The position numbers and the translations under genes are program-made. Positions 19,835-29,503 of a DNA stretch of 43,428 bases are shown here, piece after piece. Positions within the stretch are counted from its first letter, which is position 1. Each line of letters begins with the position of its first letter. This DNA is from an uncultured Gilliamella sp. (GTDB lineage: Bacteria > Pseudomonadota > Gammaproteobacteria > Enterobacterales > Orbaceae). The DNA is taken from the NCBI GenBank assembly GCA_946482005.1, contig CAMLPV010000018.1, forward strand, positions 1 to 43,428, in the 5' to 3' direction. The notes under the pieces are model-generated. The model was not told where the DNA came from and ran no database searches. It was given only the letters and a program-made list of their open reading frames with translations.

Positions 19835-22498
19835 ATGATGACTATGACTCAAATGCATACGTTTTACCCTAATTCGCCGCTTAATTTTAGCGATGAGCAG
19901 ATAAATATTGACTACCTCAAACAACAACTTAATGACTTTCAACAATGGTCTGTCACACAATTTAAACAAAATGTCGATATTGATATTTTAGTGCATTTAC
20001 GTAGCCATTTTATTGATGAGTTGTTGCAACGTTTATGGTGTTATTTTCAAATTCCTGAACAAGTCTCCTCTGTTTTTAAACAAAACCGTATAGCTTTGAT
20101 TGCCGTTGGCGGATATGGACGGACTGAACTTCATCCATTATCGGATATCGATATATTAATATTAAGTGATTATCCATGTGCTAAAGAGATTGAACAAAAA
20201 ATCAGTGATTTAATTCGTTTGCTTTGGGATCTGCATTTAGATATAGGTCATAGTGTTAGAACGTTAAAGACTTGTCTACAAGAAGCAAAAAATGATATTA
20301 CCATCATGACAAACTTGATTGAATCAAGAATAGTCGCTGGTAATCAATCATTATTAAATGAACTGCGTAAACATATCTTTAGTGATAAGATCTGGCCCTC
20401 AGCTACTTTTTTCCGGGCTAAAGTTAAAGAACAACAAGATCGTCATAAGCAATATCATAGTACCAGTTATAATCTCGAACCTGATTTAAAAAATAGCCCG
20501 GGTGGACTTCGCGATATGCAAATCGTACAGTGGATTGCGATTCGTCATTTTGGTGAAGAATTCTTACAAAAAATAGCTCACTTTGACTATTTGACTCCTG
20601 AAGATATTGAAGACTTTAAGACATGCCGAAAATTCTTATGGCGTATGCGCTTTGCGCTACATAGTGTCATAACGCGTTATGATAATCGCTTACTGTTTGA
20701 TCGCCAGTTAAGCATTGCTAATATGCTTGGTTATCAAGGTCAAGGCAATACTCCAGTCGAAAAAATGATGCACGATTATTATTGTGTTGCCCGCAATATT
20801 ACTGAGCTCAATCAGATGTTATTACAGCTTTTTGATGAAACGATACTCGAGCTTAATCCAAAAAATAAAATATATGATATAGATGAACATTTTCAGATTA
20901 GAGAAAAGCTCATTGATGTAAAAGATGACAATCTATTTAAAAAAGATCCGGTTATGATTATGCAACTTTTTTATACGATATTGCTTAATCCACAAATTAT
21001 TGGACTTTATTCAAACACGATTAGACAACTACGTTCAGCGCGAAGACAATTAACCACTCTGCTCAGTGAAGATGCAAAAGCAAGATCACTGTTTATGAAA
21101 ATTATTAAACACCCAGATGCGATAAAAAAAGCAATCTTACCAATGCATCAATATGGCATCCTTACTGCCTATATACCAGGTTGGAAACATATTGCGGGGA
21201 TGATGCAGTTTGATCTATTCCATGTTTATACCGTTGATGAACACACCATTCGCTTACTGCTTGAGCTTGATAGCCTTAAAACAGAATCAGGTAAACAAAG
21301 ACACCCTAATAGTTCTAAAGTTTTTGCTAAATTATCTAAACCTGAACTACTGGTTATTACTGGTTTATTTCATGATATTGGTAAAGGCCATCATGGTGAC
21401 CACTCAGAAATAGGTGCTAAATTAGTAGAAAAATTCTGCAAATTACATGAATTAGAGTCTAGAGATACAGATTTAATCATTTGGTTAGTACGTTATCACT
21501 TACTTATGTCAGTAACGGCTCAAAGCCGCGATCTGCAAGATCCGGCAGTTATCCGCGAATTTATTCAAATTGTAAAAAGTGAGCAACGTTTACAATATTT
21601 ACTGTGTTTGACTGTTGCCGATGTCTGTGCAACAAATGAAACCCTTTGGAATAGTTGGAAGCAAAGCTTAATGCGCCAACTTTATGAAACAGCAAAACGA
21701 TCGTTTGATTCTGGTATCCATCAAATACCAGAGCAACGAAGCATTGCTCGTCAACACAAACAGGAAGCATTGGCTATCTTACTTAAGCAAAATTATGATG
21801 AACAGAAAATAAAAAATCTTTGGTTAGATTATCGCATTGACTACTTTCTGCGGTACACTACAGAACAAATTGTCTGGCATGTACAAAATTTATTAACGCA
21901 TGATTTAAACCAAATACTGGTATTGATTAATCCAAATCCTTATCATGGTGGTACTGAAATAATTATTTATTCGCCTGATAGACCTTATCTGTTTGCTACA
22001 GTATGTAATACTCTTAACAATCATAACTTAAGCATCCATGATGCCCTAATTATTACAAATAAAAGAGGATTTGCGCTTGATACTTTTATTGTATTAGAGC
22101 CGAATGGTCAAACATTACAAAAGGATAGGCATCCAAGCATTATACAAGCGCTAACTAAAGCCCTTCAACAACCGGTTTACAAAGGTGTGACAGTTAAACC
22201 GCCCAAACAAAGATTACGATCGTTTTCGGTACCAACACAAGTTAATTTTTTATCTGCTTTCAATGACAAGCAAACGTACATGGAACTCATTGCATTAGAT
22301 AGACCAGGATTACTTGCATGTGTCGGTGAAGTATTTGCCAATTTAGATTTATCATTGAGTAGTGCTAAAATTGCAACTATCGGCGAACACATTGAGGATT
22401 TATTTATATTAACAGATAAAAATAATAATGCACTTGATGATAATACCTGTTATCAATTACGAGAATCAATTGTTAATGCTATTGAATTATTAAATTAA
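19835..22498 (+). CDS. glnD: PII uridylyltransferase / uridylyl-removing enzyme GlnD
   Basis: Bifunctional nitrogen sensor that uridylylates PII (GlnB/GlnK) when glutamine is low and removes UMP when it is high. 887 aa (E. coli 890). Nucleotidyltransferase motif GGYGRTELHPLSDIDIL near residue 95, NLEPDLKNSPGGLRDMQ near 213, HD phosphohydrolase domain (LFHDIGKGHHGDHSEIGA near 510), then two ACT domains (about 705-780 and 810-887; IALDRPGLLACVGEVF). The start is in a cluster MMTMTQM, where any of the first Met codons is possible; the ribosome site is weak. Unlike Enterobacterales it is not beside map or dapD. Confidence 0.96.
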   Translation: MMTMTQMHTFYPNSPLNFSDEQINIDYLKQQLNDFQQWSVTQFKQNVDIDILVHLRSHFIDELLQRLWCYFQIPEQVSSVFKQNRIALIAVGGYGRTELHPLSDIDILILSDYPCAKEIEQKISDLIRLLWDLHLDIGHSVRTLKTCLQEAKNDITIMTNLIESRIVAGNQSLLNELRKHIFSDKIWPSATFFRAKVKEQQDRHKQYHSTSYNLEPDLKNSPGGLRDMQIVQWIAIRHFGEEFLQKIAHFDYLTPEDIEDFKTCRKFLWRMRFALHSVITRYDNRLLFDRQLSIANMLGYQGQGNTPVEKMMHDYYCVARNITELNQMLLQLFDETILELNPKNKIYDIDEHFQIREKLIDVKDDNLFKKDPVMIMQLFYTILLNPQIIGLYSNTIRQLRSARRQLTTLLSEDAKARSLFMKIIKHPDAIKKAILPMHQYGILTAYIPGWKHIAGMMQFDLFHVYTVDEHTIRLLLELDSLKTESGKQRHPNSSKVFAKLSKPELLVITGLFHDIGKGHHGDHSEIGAKLVEKFCKLHELESRDTDLIIWLVRYHLLMSVTAQSRDLQDPAVIREFIQIVKSEQRLQYLLCLTVADVCATNETLWNSWKQSLMRQLYETAKRSFDSGIHQIPEQRSIARQHKQEALAILLKQNYDEQKIKNLWLDYRIDYFLRYTTEQIVWHVQNLLTHDLNQILVLINPNPYHGGTEIIIYSPDRPYLFATVCNTLNNHNLSIHDALIITNKRGFALDTFIVLEPNGQTLQKDRHPSIIQALTKALQQPVYKGVTVKPPKQRLRSFSVPTQVNFLSAFNDKQTYMELIALDRPGLLACVGEVFANLDLSLSSAKIATIGEHIEDLFILTDKNNNALDDNTCYQLRESIVNAIELLN

Positions 22499-22522
22499 TT
22501 ATTCAAATCCAGGATATGGTTT

Positions 22523-23446
22523 ATGCAATTTTTTATTATTTTGTTTCCTATTTTTTGTATTTTTATTGTCGGGTTTATTTCCCAGAAAATATTAAAATTT
22601 GATGTAGCTAATCTATCAAAAATGTCACTGTATGTGCTTTCGCCTTTTTTAGCATTTAAAACTTTTTATATCCATACTCTAACCATTGATTACCTATATT
22701 ACATTTTTTATATTTTAGGACTTTGCTTATCATTAGTATGCATCATCTCAATTTGGTCAATAATCATGAAATATTCGACTAAAGAACGTTGTGCCATGAT
22801 TTTAAGCTCTTGTTTTATGAATAACGGTAATTACGGAACCCCTGTACTATTAGTATTTTTTGGTAGCATAGGGTTTGATCTTGGTGTAATTATGATGGTA
22901 TTACAACAATTTGTGATGAGTACGGTTGGTATTTATTATGCGGTAAAAGGGAGTTCTCATAGTGATATTGTCAGTCAAAAAGATGTTATTAATAAAGTAA
23001 TCCGTATGCCTGTTGCTTATGGTGCATTTTTAGGTATTATTTTTCAGTTATGCCACGTCCCTTTATCTAAATCAATTATGACATCCATTGGCATGATTGG
23101 GGATTCATCTATTGTAGTTATTATGATTATTTTAGGAATGCAACTGGCTAAAATAAAGATCACACAGCTTGATTACCCTAAACTTTCATTTTCATTATTA
23201 ACCCGCATGATAATTTCACCATTGGTGGCTACTTGTATGGTCTACTTTATGCCAATTTTACCTGTTTATAAACAAGTATTAATTGTATTAGCTGCAATGC
23301 CAAGCGCTGCTAATACTACTCTAATGTCTGTCCAATTTGATACCAATCCTGAACTGGTTTCAAGTGCAACGTTAATGAGTACCTTGTTAAGTTTGATAAC
23401 ATTACCAACTGTGCTATGGTTAGTTGATGCCCCTATTCCTTTTTGA
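22523..23446 (+). CDS. AEC-family (auxin efflux carrier type) transporter
   Basis: 307 aa, about ten hydrophobic helices in two halves. N-terminus FFIILFPIFCIFIVGFISQK, the central motif FMNNGNYGTPVLLVFFG (about residues 93-110) and the late AMPSAANTTLMSVQFD (about 255-270) are hallmarks of the AEC family, some members of which export malate or malonate. Substrate not predictable. AGGA lies 9 nt before the ATG, 24 bp after glnD, so it is probably read through from glnD. Confidence 0.85.
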   Translation: MQFFIILFPIFCIFIVGFISQKILKFDVANLSKMSLYVLSPFLAFKTFYIHTLTIDYLYYIFYILGLCLSLVCIISIWSIIMKYSTKERCAMILSSCFMNNGNYGTPVLLVFFGSIGFDLGVIMMVLQQFVMSTVGIYYAVKGSSHSDIVSQKDVINKVIRMPVAYGAFLGIIFQLCHVPLSKSIMTSIGMIGDSSIVVIMIILGMQLAKIKITQLDYPKLSFSLLTRMIISPLVATCMVYFMPILPVYKQVLIVLAAMPSAANTTLMSVQFDTNPELVSSATLMSTLLSLITLPTVLWLVDAPIPF

Positions 23447-23456
23447 TACAAAGTAG

Positions 23457-23477
23457 CGTTCTCCTTATCGGAGAACG
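23457..23477 (+). terminator. Hairpin after the AEC gene
   Basis: CGTTCTCC-TTATC-GGAGAACG, 10 bp after the stop. Strong stem but an A-rich rather than T-rich tail. Confidence 0.55.
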
Positions 23478-23490
23478 ATAAATTAAACGA

Positions 23491-23522
23491 TAAAAAACCT
23501 TATTTTTATTAATAAATAAGGT
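23491..23522 (-). terminator. Terminator of the HD-hydrolase gene
   Basis: ACCTTATTT with AAATAAGGT (23497-23522). On the minus strand the stem is followed by six U residues. It lies 86 bp beyond the stop of the convergent gene and is probably used in both directions. Confidence 0.7.
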
Positions 23523-23608
23523 CATCATCACTCCCAGACATACCATTTAAAATGGTAATCAATTATAACATTAAGACCATTGTTATCAATCAACTGACCA
23601 TAGTAAGA

Positions 23609-24289
23609 TCAATCTTTACCTTGCCACTCGTTTTCAAATTGTTTAACAAATTCAACTAACAAATTATGTCTCGATATAGCCAGTTTTTTGGCCTTTTCTG
23701 TGTTCATCATATCTTTAAGTAGAAACAGTTTTTCATAGAAATGATTAATTACAGTATTGGGTAGTTTATAATTTTCTTCATTGATAACCGTTCTTGGTAA
23801 AATAGTTGGATCGTGCATAATATTATGTTTATTACCTCCATAATAAAACGTTCGTCCAATCCCTATTGCTCCAATAGCATCTAAGCGATCAGCATCTTGT
23901 ACAATTTGCCCTTCTAGTGATAATGTTTTTTTACCAGTTAGATTTTTTCGATAAGACATATTTTCAATAATATCAAATATCATTTTTATATCATCACTTA
24001 AAATGTTAAGTGAATTTAGATAATTATATAATTCATTTGTCGCTTGATTGACATCATTAATAACTTTTTCATCAATGACATCATGCAAATAAGCACTTAA
24101 AATTACGATAAAGGCATTAGCTTTTGGTTCGCAAGGTAAAATTTTTTTTGCTAATCCAACTACGCGCTCAATATGTGCCATGTCATGGCCTGAAAAATCA
24201 TTAGCAAGCTTTTGCTTAACATAAACTCTTATTTTTCCAATAATCTGATATTGTTCTTGTGTTAATTCAATTGGTTGGTCTGTGCTCAT
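23609..24289 (-). CDS. HD-domain phosphohydrolase, YedJ type
   Basis: 226 aa. The HD metal-binding pattern is complete: GHDMAHIERVVGLA (H near 36-41), YLHDVIDEK (HD near 88-89) and QDADRLDAIGAIGIGRTFYYGG (D near 131). The order and flanking text match the E. coli YedJ family (about 231 aa), predicted metal-dependent phosphohydrolases with no settled substrate. No signal or membrane segment. Single-gene unit convergent with glnD-AEC. Confidence 0.85.
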   Translation of the reverse strand: MSTDQPIELTQEQYQIIGKIRVYVKQKLANDFSGHDMAHIERVVGLAKKILPCEPKANAFIVILSAYLHDVIDEKVINDVNQATNELYNYLNSLNILSDDIKMIFDIIENMSYRKNLTGKKTLSLEGQIVQDADRLDAIGAIGIGRTFYYGGNKHNIMHDPTILPRTVINEENYKLPNTVINHFYEKLFLLKDMMNTEKAKKLAISRHNLLVEFVKQFENEWQGKD

Positions 24290-24662
24290 TTAATTTATAA
24301 TTATCCATTTAATTAATGTAAAAATAGCAATTTAAAAATTTTGGTAAAGATTTTGCTAAACCCAAATTAAATAGATTACCACAATTGGATGGCTATTAAT
24401 TTAATTAAGCTTGAAAATATTAAGTTATTAGATAATTCATTATTCTTTGATTTGTGTTTAACAATAATCATTAATTCGATTCCATTAATCTGCGCTTTTA
24501 GCCTATTCAACATTCAATAAATAGACAATTATTGTAAAAAAATTCTAATGATTAATATTTTTTTTAAATTTCCTTTAGTTTCTCACGATTGTTTTCATTA
24601 GTTTGCAACGGTAGAATGCGCCAATCTGAAATCCTATTGAAGCACGTATTGGAGTTGCTCAC
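24290..24662. other. Non-coding stretch between the HD gene and mprF
   Basis: 373 bp, AT-rich, between divergent genes, so it should hold both promoters. No standout operator or RNA seen. Confidence 0.5.
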
Positions 24663-27263
24663 GTGAAAATATTAGCGCGTAAAGTTCTACCTTGGCAATT
24701 GATAGAATACTTCACTCGCTATCGTCAATTTATAACGTTATTGTTTGGATTATCCATCTTCTTTGTTGCACTTATTTTATGCTGGCATCTACTTAAAGAT
24801 ATTAATCTATGCGATTTAAAAAATGCGGCTGACACACTTTCAATTAAAGCTATTTTATTTGCTTGCTTATCTACTATAGGCAGTTATTTGATGCTTATTG
24901 GCTGCGAATGGTCTGCAACACGATATGCAGGTGTAAAATTAAAGCCATCGGTTATAACGCTTGGTGGTATTTGTGCTTCAGCTATTGGCAATGCGATCGG
25001 TTTATCAGCATTATCTGGTGGTGCAATTCGCTGCCGATTATATTTCAAACAAGGATTAACGACTATCGACGTAGCCAGAATGTCGATATTTGTTACGTTA
25101 TCATTAGGACTTACCCTACCCCTACTGGCTACGCTAGCGGCCTTAATAAATACTAAAAATACTATGCTGGCATTGCATTTATCAAAAAACTGGATATGGT
25201 TAATTTCGAGTGGCATAATTTCCCTTTATGCCGGCATACTAATTTTTTTATATTGCAATCGATTAGAAACAAAACCGAATAAAGACACTCAATTATTCCA
25301 ACTATTTCACTGGTCGATACGTTTACCTAATTTACGCCTTGCATCTTACCAATTTGTAATTACTTTAATTGATACAGTTTTAGCAGGAGCCATTCTCTAC
25401 TTTTTATTACCAATACAACCCCATTTTACTACCTTTATTATGATCTATATTTTAGCTTTAGTTGCTGGAGTGCTAAGCCATATTCCTGGCGGTGTAGGGG
25501 TATTTGAAGCAGTAATGTTAGCTGCATTTTCATCTGAAGTTGGAGCTGCGTCATTAACTGTTGCGTTAATTATTTATCGTATTATTTATATTTTAATACC
25601 ACTTTTTATAGCGAGCTTTCTACTTTTAATCAATGAAAGCAAGCACCTTTTTACTTTGCCTGAAGTTAAAGAAACAGAAACCGGTATTGCAGCTATTATT
25701 ATGGCTGCTGCTGTATTTTTTGCGGGTGTAGTAATGATGTTTTCAAGTGTTCTTCCCGGATTTAATCACTACTTAGTCAATACATTTATTCCCAATAAAA
25801 TAATTAATACTGCTCATCTAGTCGCGAGTTTAATCGGTGTTTTATGTTTACTCTTATCTGTGGGTCTACGCCGAAGACTTTATTCGGCTTGGGTTGCTTC
25901 GGTCATTTTATTGTTTTTAGGTAGCATCTGCTCACTTTTACGGGGCTTACATTGGATAGAAGCTGGTACTTTATTAACGATTGCGATGTTATTAATCTAT
26001 TTTAGACACGCTTTTTATCGCAAAAGTCGATTAAATGTATTACCTTTTCCGATTAAATCCTTTGCTGTCTGTTTTTGCTTAATTGCGGTTCTTGTATGGT
26101 TAATATTATTTATTTATCAAGATGTACCTTACAACCATTCATTATGGTGGCAATTTGAATTAGATACCCGAGTGCCGCGTGCATTAAGAGCAACCTTGGG
26201 TAGTTTTATTTTACTAATTTGTATTATGCTCTATTGGCTATTTCATCCTGCTTTGCCAATTTTAAATAGTCCAAAACGCGAAGAGTTAATTAAAGCTCAT
26301 CAAATTATTTTAGATTCAGCTCAGCCAGAAGGTGGACTCGCCATGACCGGCGATAAATCACTGTTATTCAATGAATCACACACTGCTTTCATTATGTATG
26401 CTAAACGTGGCAGAAGTATGGTAGCACTGTATGATCCGATTGGCGATAATACTAAACGCGCTGATTTAATTTGGGCTTTTCGAGATTTATGTGATGCTCA
26501 TCATCTTCGCCCAGTTTTTTATCAAGTTAAAGCCGCCAATTTACCTTTTTATATGGATATTGGTTTACGAACCATAAAATTAGGCGAAGAGGCTTTAGTT
26601 GATTTAGAAGAGTTTAATCTTTCATCTAAAGGGTATAAAGATCTTCGTTATACATGGAATAGATGCCAACGCGACGGACTTAGTCTTGAATTTTATGCGC
26701 CAGGTTCTGCACCACTAGATGAGTTAAAAGTCATATCCGATACGTGGCTAAATAACAAACACTCCAAAGAAAAACAATTTTCGTTGGGATCTTTTTCAAA
26801 ACCATATTTAGATAATTTCACTATTGCTACTATCAAATTTGAAGGTCGCATTATTGCTTTTGTCAATTTACTTGAAACGAATCAACATTACTCAGCTAGC
26901 ATCGATCTAATGAGGTTTGCTCAAAATATACCTAAACTAACCATGGAATTTTTAATGATTGGTTTAATACTGCATTATAAAGAAAAAGGATTTAAATACT
27001 TTAGTTTAGGTATGGTACCTTTATCAGGCATGCAAAGAAGACGTGGAGCCCCATTAATTCAAAGGCTAGGTGCGTTAGTATTTAGGCGTGGAGGTCGGTT
27101 TTATAATTTTCAAGGATTACGTCGTTTTAAAGACAAATTTGCAACTCATTGGGAACCGCGTTATATGGCTGTTCCTGCAGGACTTGATCCATTTGTTGCT
27201 TTAATTGATACCACTATGCTGATTTCGGGTGGATTAACTGGCTTAAAAAAGAAAAAGAGCTGA
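24663..27263 (+). CDS. mprF: Aminoacyl-phosphatidylglycerol synthase/flippase MprF
   Basis: Adds an amino acid (Lys or Ala) from aminoacyl-tRNA to phosphatidylglycerol and flips the lipid, lowering surface negative charge and giving resistance to cationic peptides. 866 aa. N-terminal flippase with many helices (about 1-330; ALVAGVLSHIPGGVGVFEAVML near 265 is the family signature), more helices to about 530, and a cytosolic GNAT-fold DUF2156 synthase domain (about 540-850: AMTGDKSLLF, YDPIGDN, DLRYTWNRCQRDGLSLEF, FSLGMVPLSGM, RRFKDKFATHWEPRYMAVP). GTG start with TTGGAG 8 nt upstream. virJ begins 4 bp after it. Lys versus Ala specificity cannot be read from sequence alone. Confidence 0.93.
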   Translation: MKILARKVLPWQLIEYFTRYRQFITLLFGLSIFFVALILCWHLLKDINLCDLKNAADTLSIKAILFACLSTIGSYLMLIGCEWSATRYAGVKLKPSVITLGGICASAIGNAIGLSALSGGAIRCRLYFKQGLTTIDVARMSIFVTLSLGLTLPLLATLAALINTKNTMLALHLSKNWIWLISSGIISLYAGILIFLYCNRLETKPNKDTQLFQLFHWSIRLPNLRLASYQFVITLIDTVLAGAILYFLLPIQPHFTTFIMIYILALVAGVLSHIPGGVGVFEAVMLAAFSSEVGAASLTVALIIYRIIYILIPLFIASFLLLINESKHLFTLPEVKETETGIAAIIMAAAVFFAGVVMMFSSVLPGFNHYLVNTFIPNKIINTAHLVASLIGVLCLLLSVGLRRRLYSAWVASVILLFLGSICSLLRGLHWIEAGTLLTIAMLLIYFRHAFYRKSRLNVLPFPIKSFAVCFCLIAVLVWLILFIYQDVPYNHSLWWQFELDTRVPRALRATLGSFILLICIMLYWLFHPALPILNSPKREELIKAHQIILDSAQPEGGLAMTGDKSLLFNESHTAFIMYAKRGRSMVALYDPIGDNTKRADLIWAFRDLCDAHHLRPVFYQVKAANLPFYMDIGLRTIKLGEEALVDLEEFNLSSKGYKDLRYTWNRCQRDGLSLEFYAPGSAPLDELKVISDTWLNNKHSKEKQFSLGSFSKPYLDNFTIATIKFEGRIIAFVNLLETNQHYSASIDLMRFAQNIPKLTMEFLMIGLILHYKEKGFKYFSLGMVPLSGMQRRRGAPLIQRLGALVFRRGGRFYNFQGLRRFKDKFATHWEPRYMAVPAGLDPFVALIDTTMLISGGLTGLKKKKS

Positions 27264-27267
27264 TCTT

Positions 27268-28548
27268 ATGAAAAATTTCATACGCTATTTTTTGTTATTA
27301 ATTGTCATATTACTGATTATCTTGCTTGTGTTTATTGGCGGGTATTATATAAAAAATAGTAGCAGTGCAACTGTAAAAACCATCACCATAAATAATGATT
27401 TTTCAATAATATTAGCTAACCCCAAAAATTCAGCAGAGGCGGCTGCGATTATTGTTGCTACGCAAAAAGATTTTTTTACTGAACAACAATTATTAGATTT
27501 ATCTGAAAAGATGGGCGCTAAATTGGTTCAATTTGAATTAAAACCTCAGGCAAGTTGTGATGAACAACAAAATCGTTTTGATCAAGCAACCAAAATATTA
27601 AATGAGCATAAATTTGTAGTTGCTGGTATGGAAGAAGGCGCAGCTTTTGCTTACCGTTGGCTCTCTAAACAACAAGATGATAGCGCTAAAGCATTATCAA
27701 TAGAGTTCACTTTAGATCATAAAGATTGTGAGGCACCTTTACCAGATCAAGCTACACATGGAACATGGCGAGTTATTTGGAACAATCCCCCTGATGAACA
27801 AGTTGCGATTTTTCCTCGCCAACAAAAACTGATTAAAGTAACGACTGAAATTGGTGAATATCAAGCATCACCAACCGAGCTTTTAAGTTCACATTTATCA
27901 TCCATTTTATTTGATGAACATAAACCATTACCAGTCATTGAGTTACCCGCGAAAAACAAACAACAACATCCTAATAGCGTAACTTTTTATTATTCGGGTG
28001 ATGGTGGATGGCGAGATTTAGATAAAGTTTCAGCTGAATATATGGCCTCACATGGTTACTCGGTGGTTGGTGTCGATGCATTAAAACTGTTTTGGCAACA
28101 TCGCTCGGTTGAACGTAGTGCTAAAGATTTAACTTATTTAATGCAACAGTATCGTGAAAAGTGGGGAACAACTAAGTTTATATTAGCTGGCTATTCGTTC
28201 GGTGGTGATATTTTACCTGCACTATACAATCGTTTATCTAAAGAAGATCAAAATAGTATTCAAGCTTTAATCATGATAGCTTTTTCCAAAGACGCTAATT
28301 TTGAAATAGAAGTCAGCGGGTGGCTTGGGCAATCTGGTGATGAAATGAAAACCGCGCCTGAGGTTGCGCAGATCCCAGAAAAGAAATTATTTTGTATCTA
28401 TGGAGAAGAAGAAAAAGAGGATACAGGCTGCCTACAACCAGAGATGAAAGGCGAAGCATTTCAATTACCGGGTGGCCATCATTTTGATGAAAATTATCAG
28501 CATTTAGGGCAAATTATTATGCAAGCTATCGATAAACGTATGCAATAA
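27268..28548 (+). CDS. virJ: VirJ/AcvB-type periplasmic hydrolase, probable aminoacyl-PG hydrolase
   Basis: 426 aa with an N-terminal membrane anchor (residues 5-30, FLLLIVILLIILLVFIGGYYI) and a periplasmic alpha/beta-hydrolase. The C-terminal half carries FYYSGDGGWRDLDK, the nucleophile elbow GYSFGGDILPALYNR (Ser near 310) and a late LPGGHHFDENY with the likely catalytic His. AcvB of Agrobacterium and PA0919 of Pseudomonas, of this family, hydrolyse lysyl- and alanyl-PG, and their genes sit beside MprF-type synthases. The 4-bp spacing from mprF supports the same job here: removing the modification on the outer leaflet. Confidence 0.85.
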   Translation: MKNFIRYFLLLIVILLIILLVFIGGYYIKNSSSATVKTITINNDFSIILANPKNSAEAAAIIVATQKDFFTEQQLLDLSEKMGAKLVQFELKPQASCDEQQNRFDQATKILNEHKFVVAGMEEGAAFAYRWLSKQQDDSAKALSIEFTLDHKDCEAPLPDQATHGTWRVIWNNPPDEQVAIFPRQQKLIKVTTEIGEYQASPTELLSSHLSSILFDEHKPLPVIELPAKNKQQHPNSVTFYYSGDGGWRDLDKVSAEYMASHGYSVVGVDALKLFWQHRSVERSAKDLTYLMQQYREKWGTTKFILAGYSFGGDILPALYNRLSKEDQNSIQALIMIAFSKDANFEIEVSGWLGQSGDEMKTAPEVAQIPEKKLFCIYGEEEKEDTGCLQPEMKGEAFQLPGGHHFDENYQHLGQIIMQAIDKRMQ

Positions 28549-28579
28549 ATGTAGCGCTTTGGGTAATATTTTTTAAATC

Positions 28580-28616
28580 AAAACATTAATAAAACATGCT
28601 AGAATATTAATGTTTT
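28580..28616. terminator. Bidirectional hairpin between virJ and the EamA gene
   Basis: 12-bp perfect stem AAAACATTAATA (28580-28591) with TATTAATGTTTT (28605-28616), 13-nt loop. It includes the last codons of the minus-strand gene and lies 32 bp after virJ. Confidence 0.55.
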
Positions 28617-29503
28617 TTAAGTTTAATTTTACCTTCGGACAATAGCACGCCACCAAGTGTAAATAATGTACCAATTGCCGCAATCCACGTAAAAGGTTCA
28701 TCTAAAATTAATACTGCATTAATAATTGTCAAAATTGGCACCAAATAAATATAGATGCTAATTTTAACTGCACCGACTAATTTAACTGCATAATTCCAAG
28801 AAGCAAAACAGATTGCAGATGCACCCACACCTAAAAATAAGATATTTAATAGATTGACTGGTTGATTAAACCTTGAAAAATTCCATTCAAAATCAAATAA
28901 ATAAAGCGCTGGCAACATAAATATTAGACCGTAAAAAAAGAATCTTCGCGTTAATAAAATAATATTGTAACCATAGTTACTGCTTCTTTTAGTTAATATT
29001 GAATAACATGCCCAAAATAGACATGCAAACACTGCCAATAAATCGCCTAGTGGATTAACGGATAATACAAATTTTCCATTTAAGGTAATTAACACAATAC
29101 CAATCATCGAAAATAGACAACCAATATAAAAACTTTTAGCTGGTTTTTCAGTTTTGAGGAAAAATATCGCCAATATCGCAGTAAATACTGGCGCTAATGT
29201 GGTGATCACCCCAACATTTGACGCGGTGGTATATGTTAATGCAATATTTTCACAGAGAAAATAACACGTTACTCCACAAAAACCAGCACCAAGGAACATC
29301 AGTTCTTGTTTAATTCCCTGCCAAGCAAAAAAGCGAGGAGATAATAACCAAAGTGTGGCATAACCTAAGGTAAATCGAAAAAAGAGAATTTCAATGGGTT
29401 TAAATTCTGTTAGTAAAACTTTGGTTACAACATAAGTTATTCCCCAAACAAACACTGTCATCAGCGCTATCAAGTGCCCTTTTGTCCTTGATGAAAATAA
29501 CAT
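28607..29503 (-). CDS. EamA/DMT-superfamily exporter
   Basis: 298 aa with ten hydrophobic helices in two EamA repeats (GHLIALMTVFVWGITYVVTK at the N-terminus, PLGDLLAVFACLFWACYSILTKR at the start of repeat 2, and the closing ILDEPFTWIAAIGTLFTLGGVLLSE). This is the RhaT/YdcZ-like drug/metabolite transporter superfamily. Substrate unknown. AGAGAG lies 7 nt before the ATG. Single gene, convergent with mprF-virJ. Confidence 0.88.
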   Translation of the reverse strand: MLFSSRTKGHLIALMTVFVWGITYVVTKVLLTEFKPIEILFFRFTLGYATLWLLSPRFFAWQGIKQELMFLGAGFCGVTCYFLCENIALTYTTASNVGVITTLAPVFTAILAIFFLKTEKPAKSFYIGCLFSMIGIVLITLNGKFVLSVNPLGDLLAVFACLFWACYSILTKRSSNYGYNIILLTRRFFFYGLIFMLPALYLFDFEWNFSRFNQPVNLLNILFLGVGASAICFASWNYAVKLVGAVKISIYIYLVPILTIINAVLILDEPFTWIAAIGTLFTLGGVLLSEGKIKLKKH

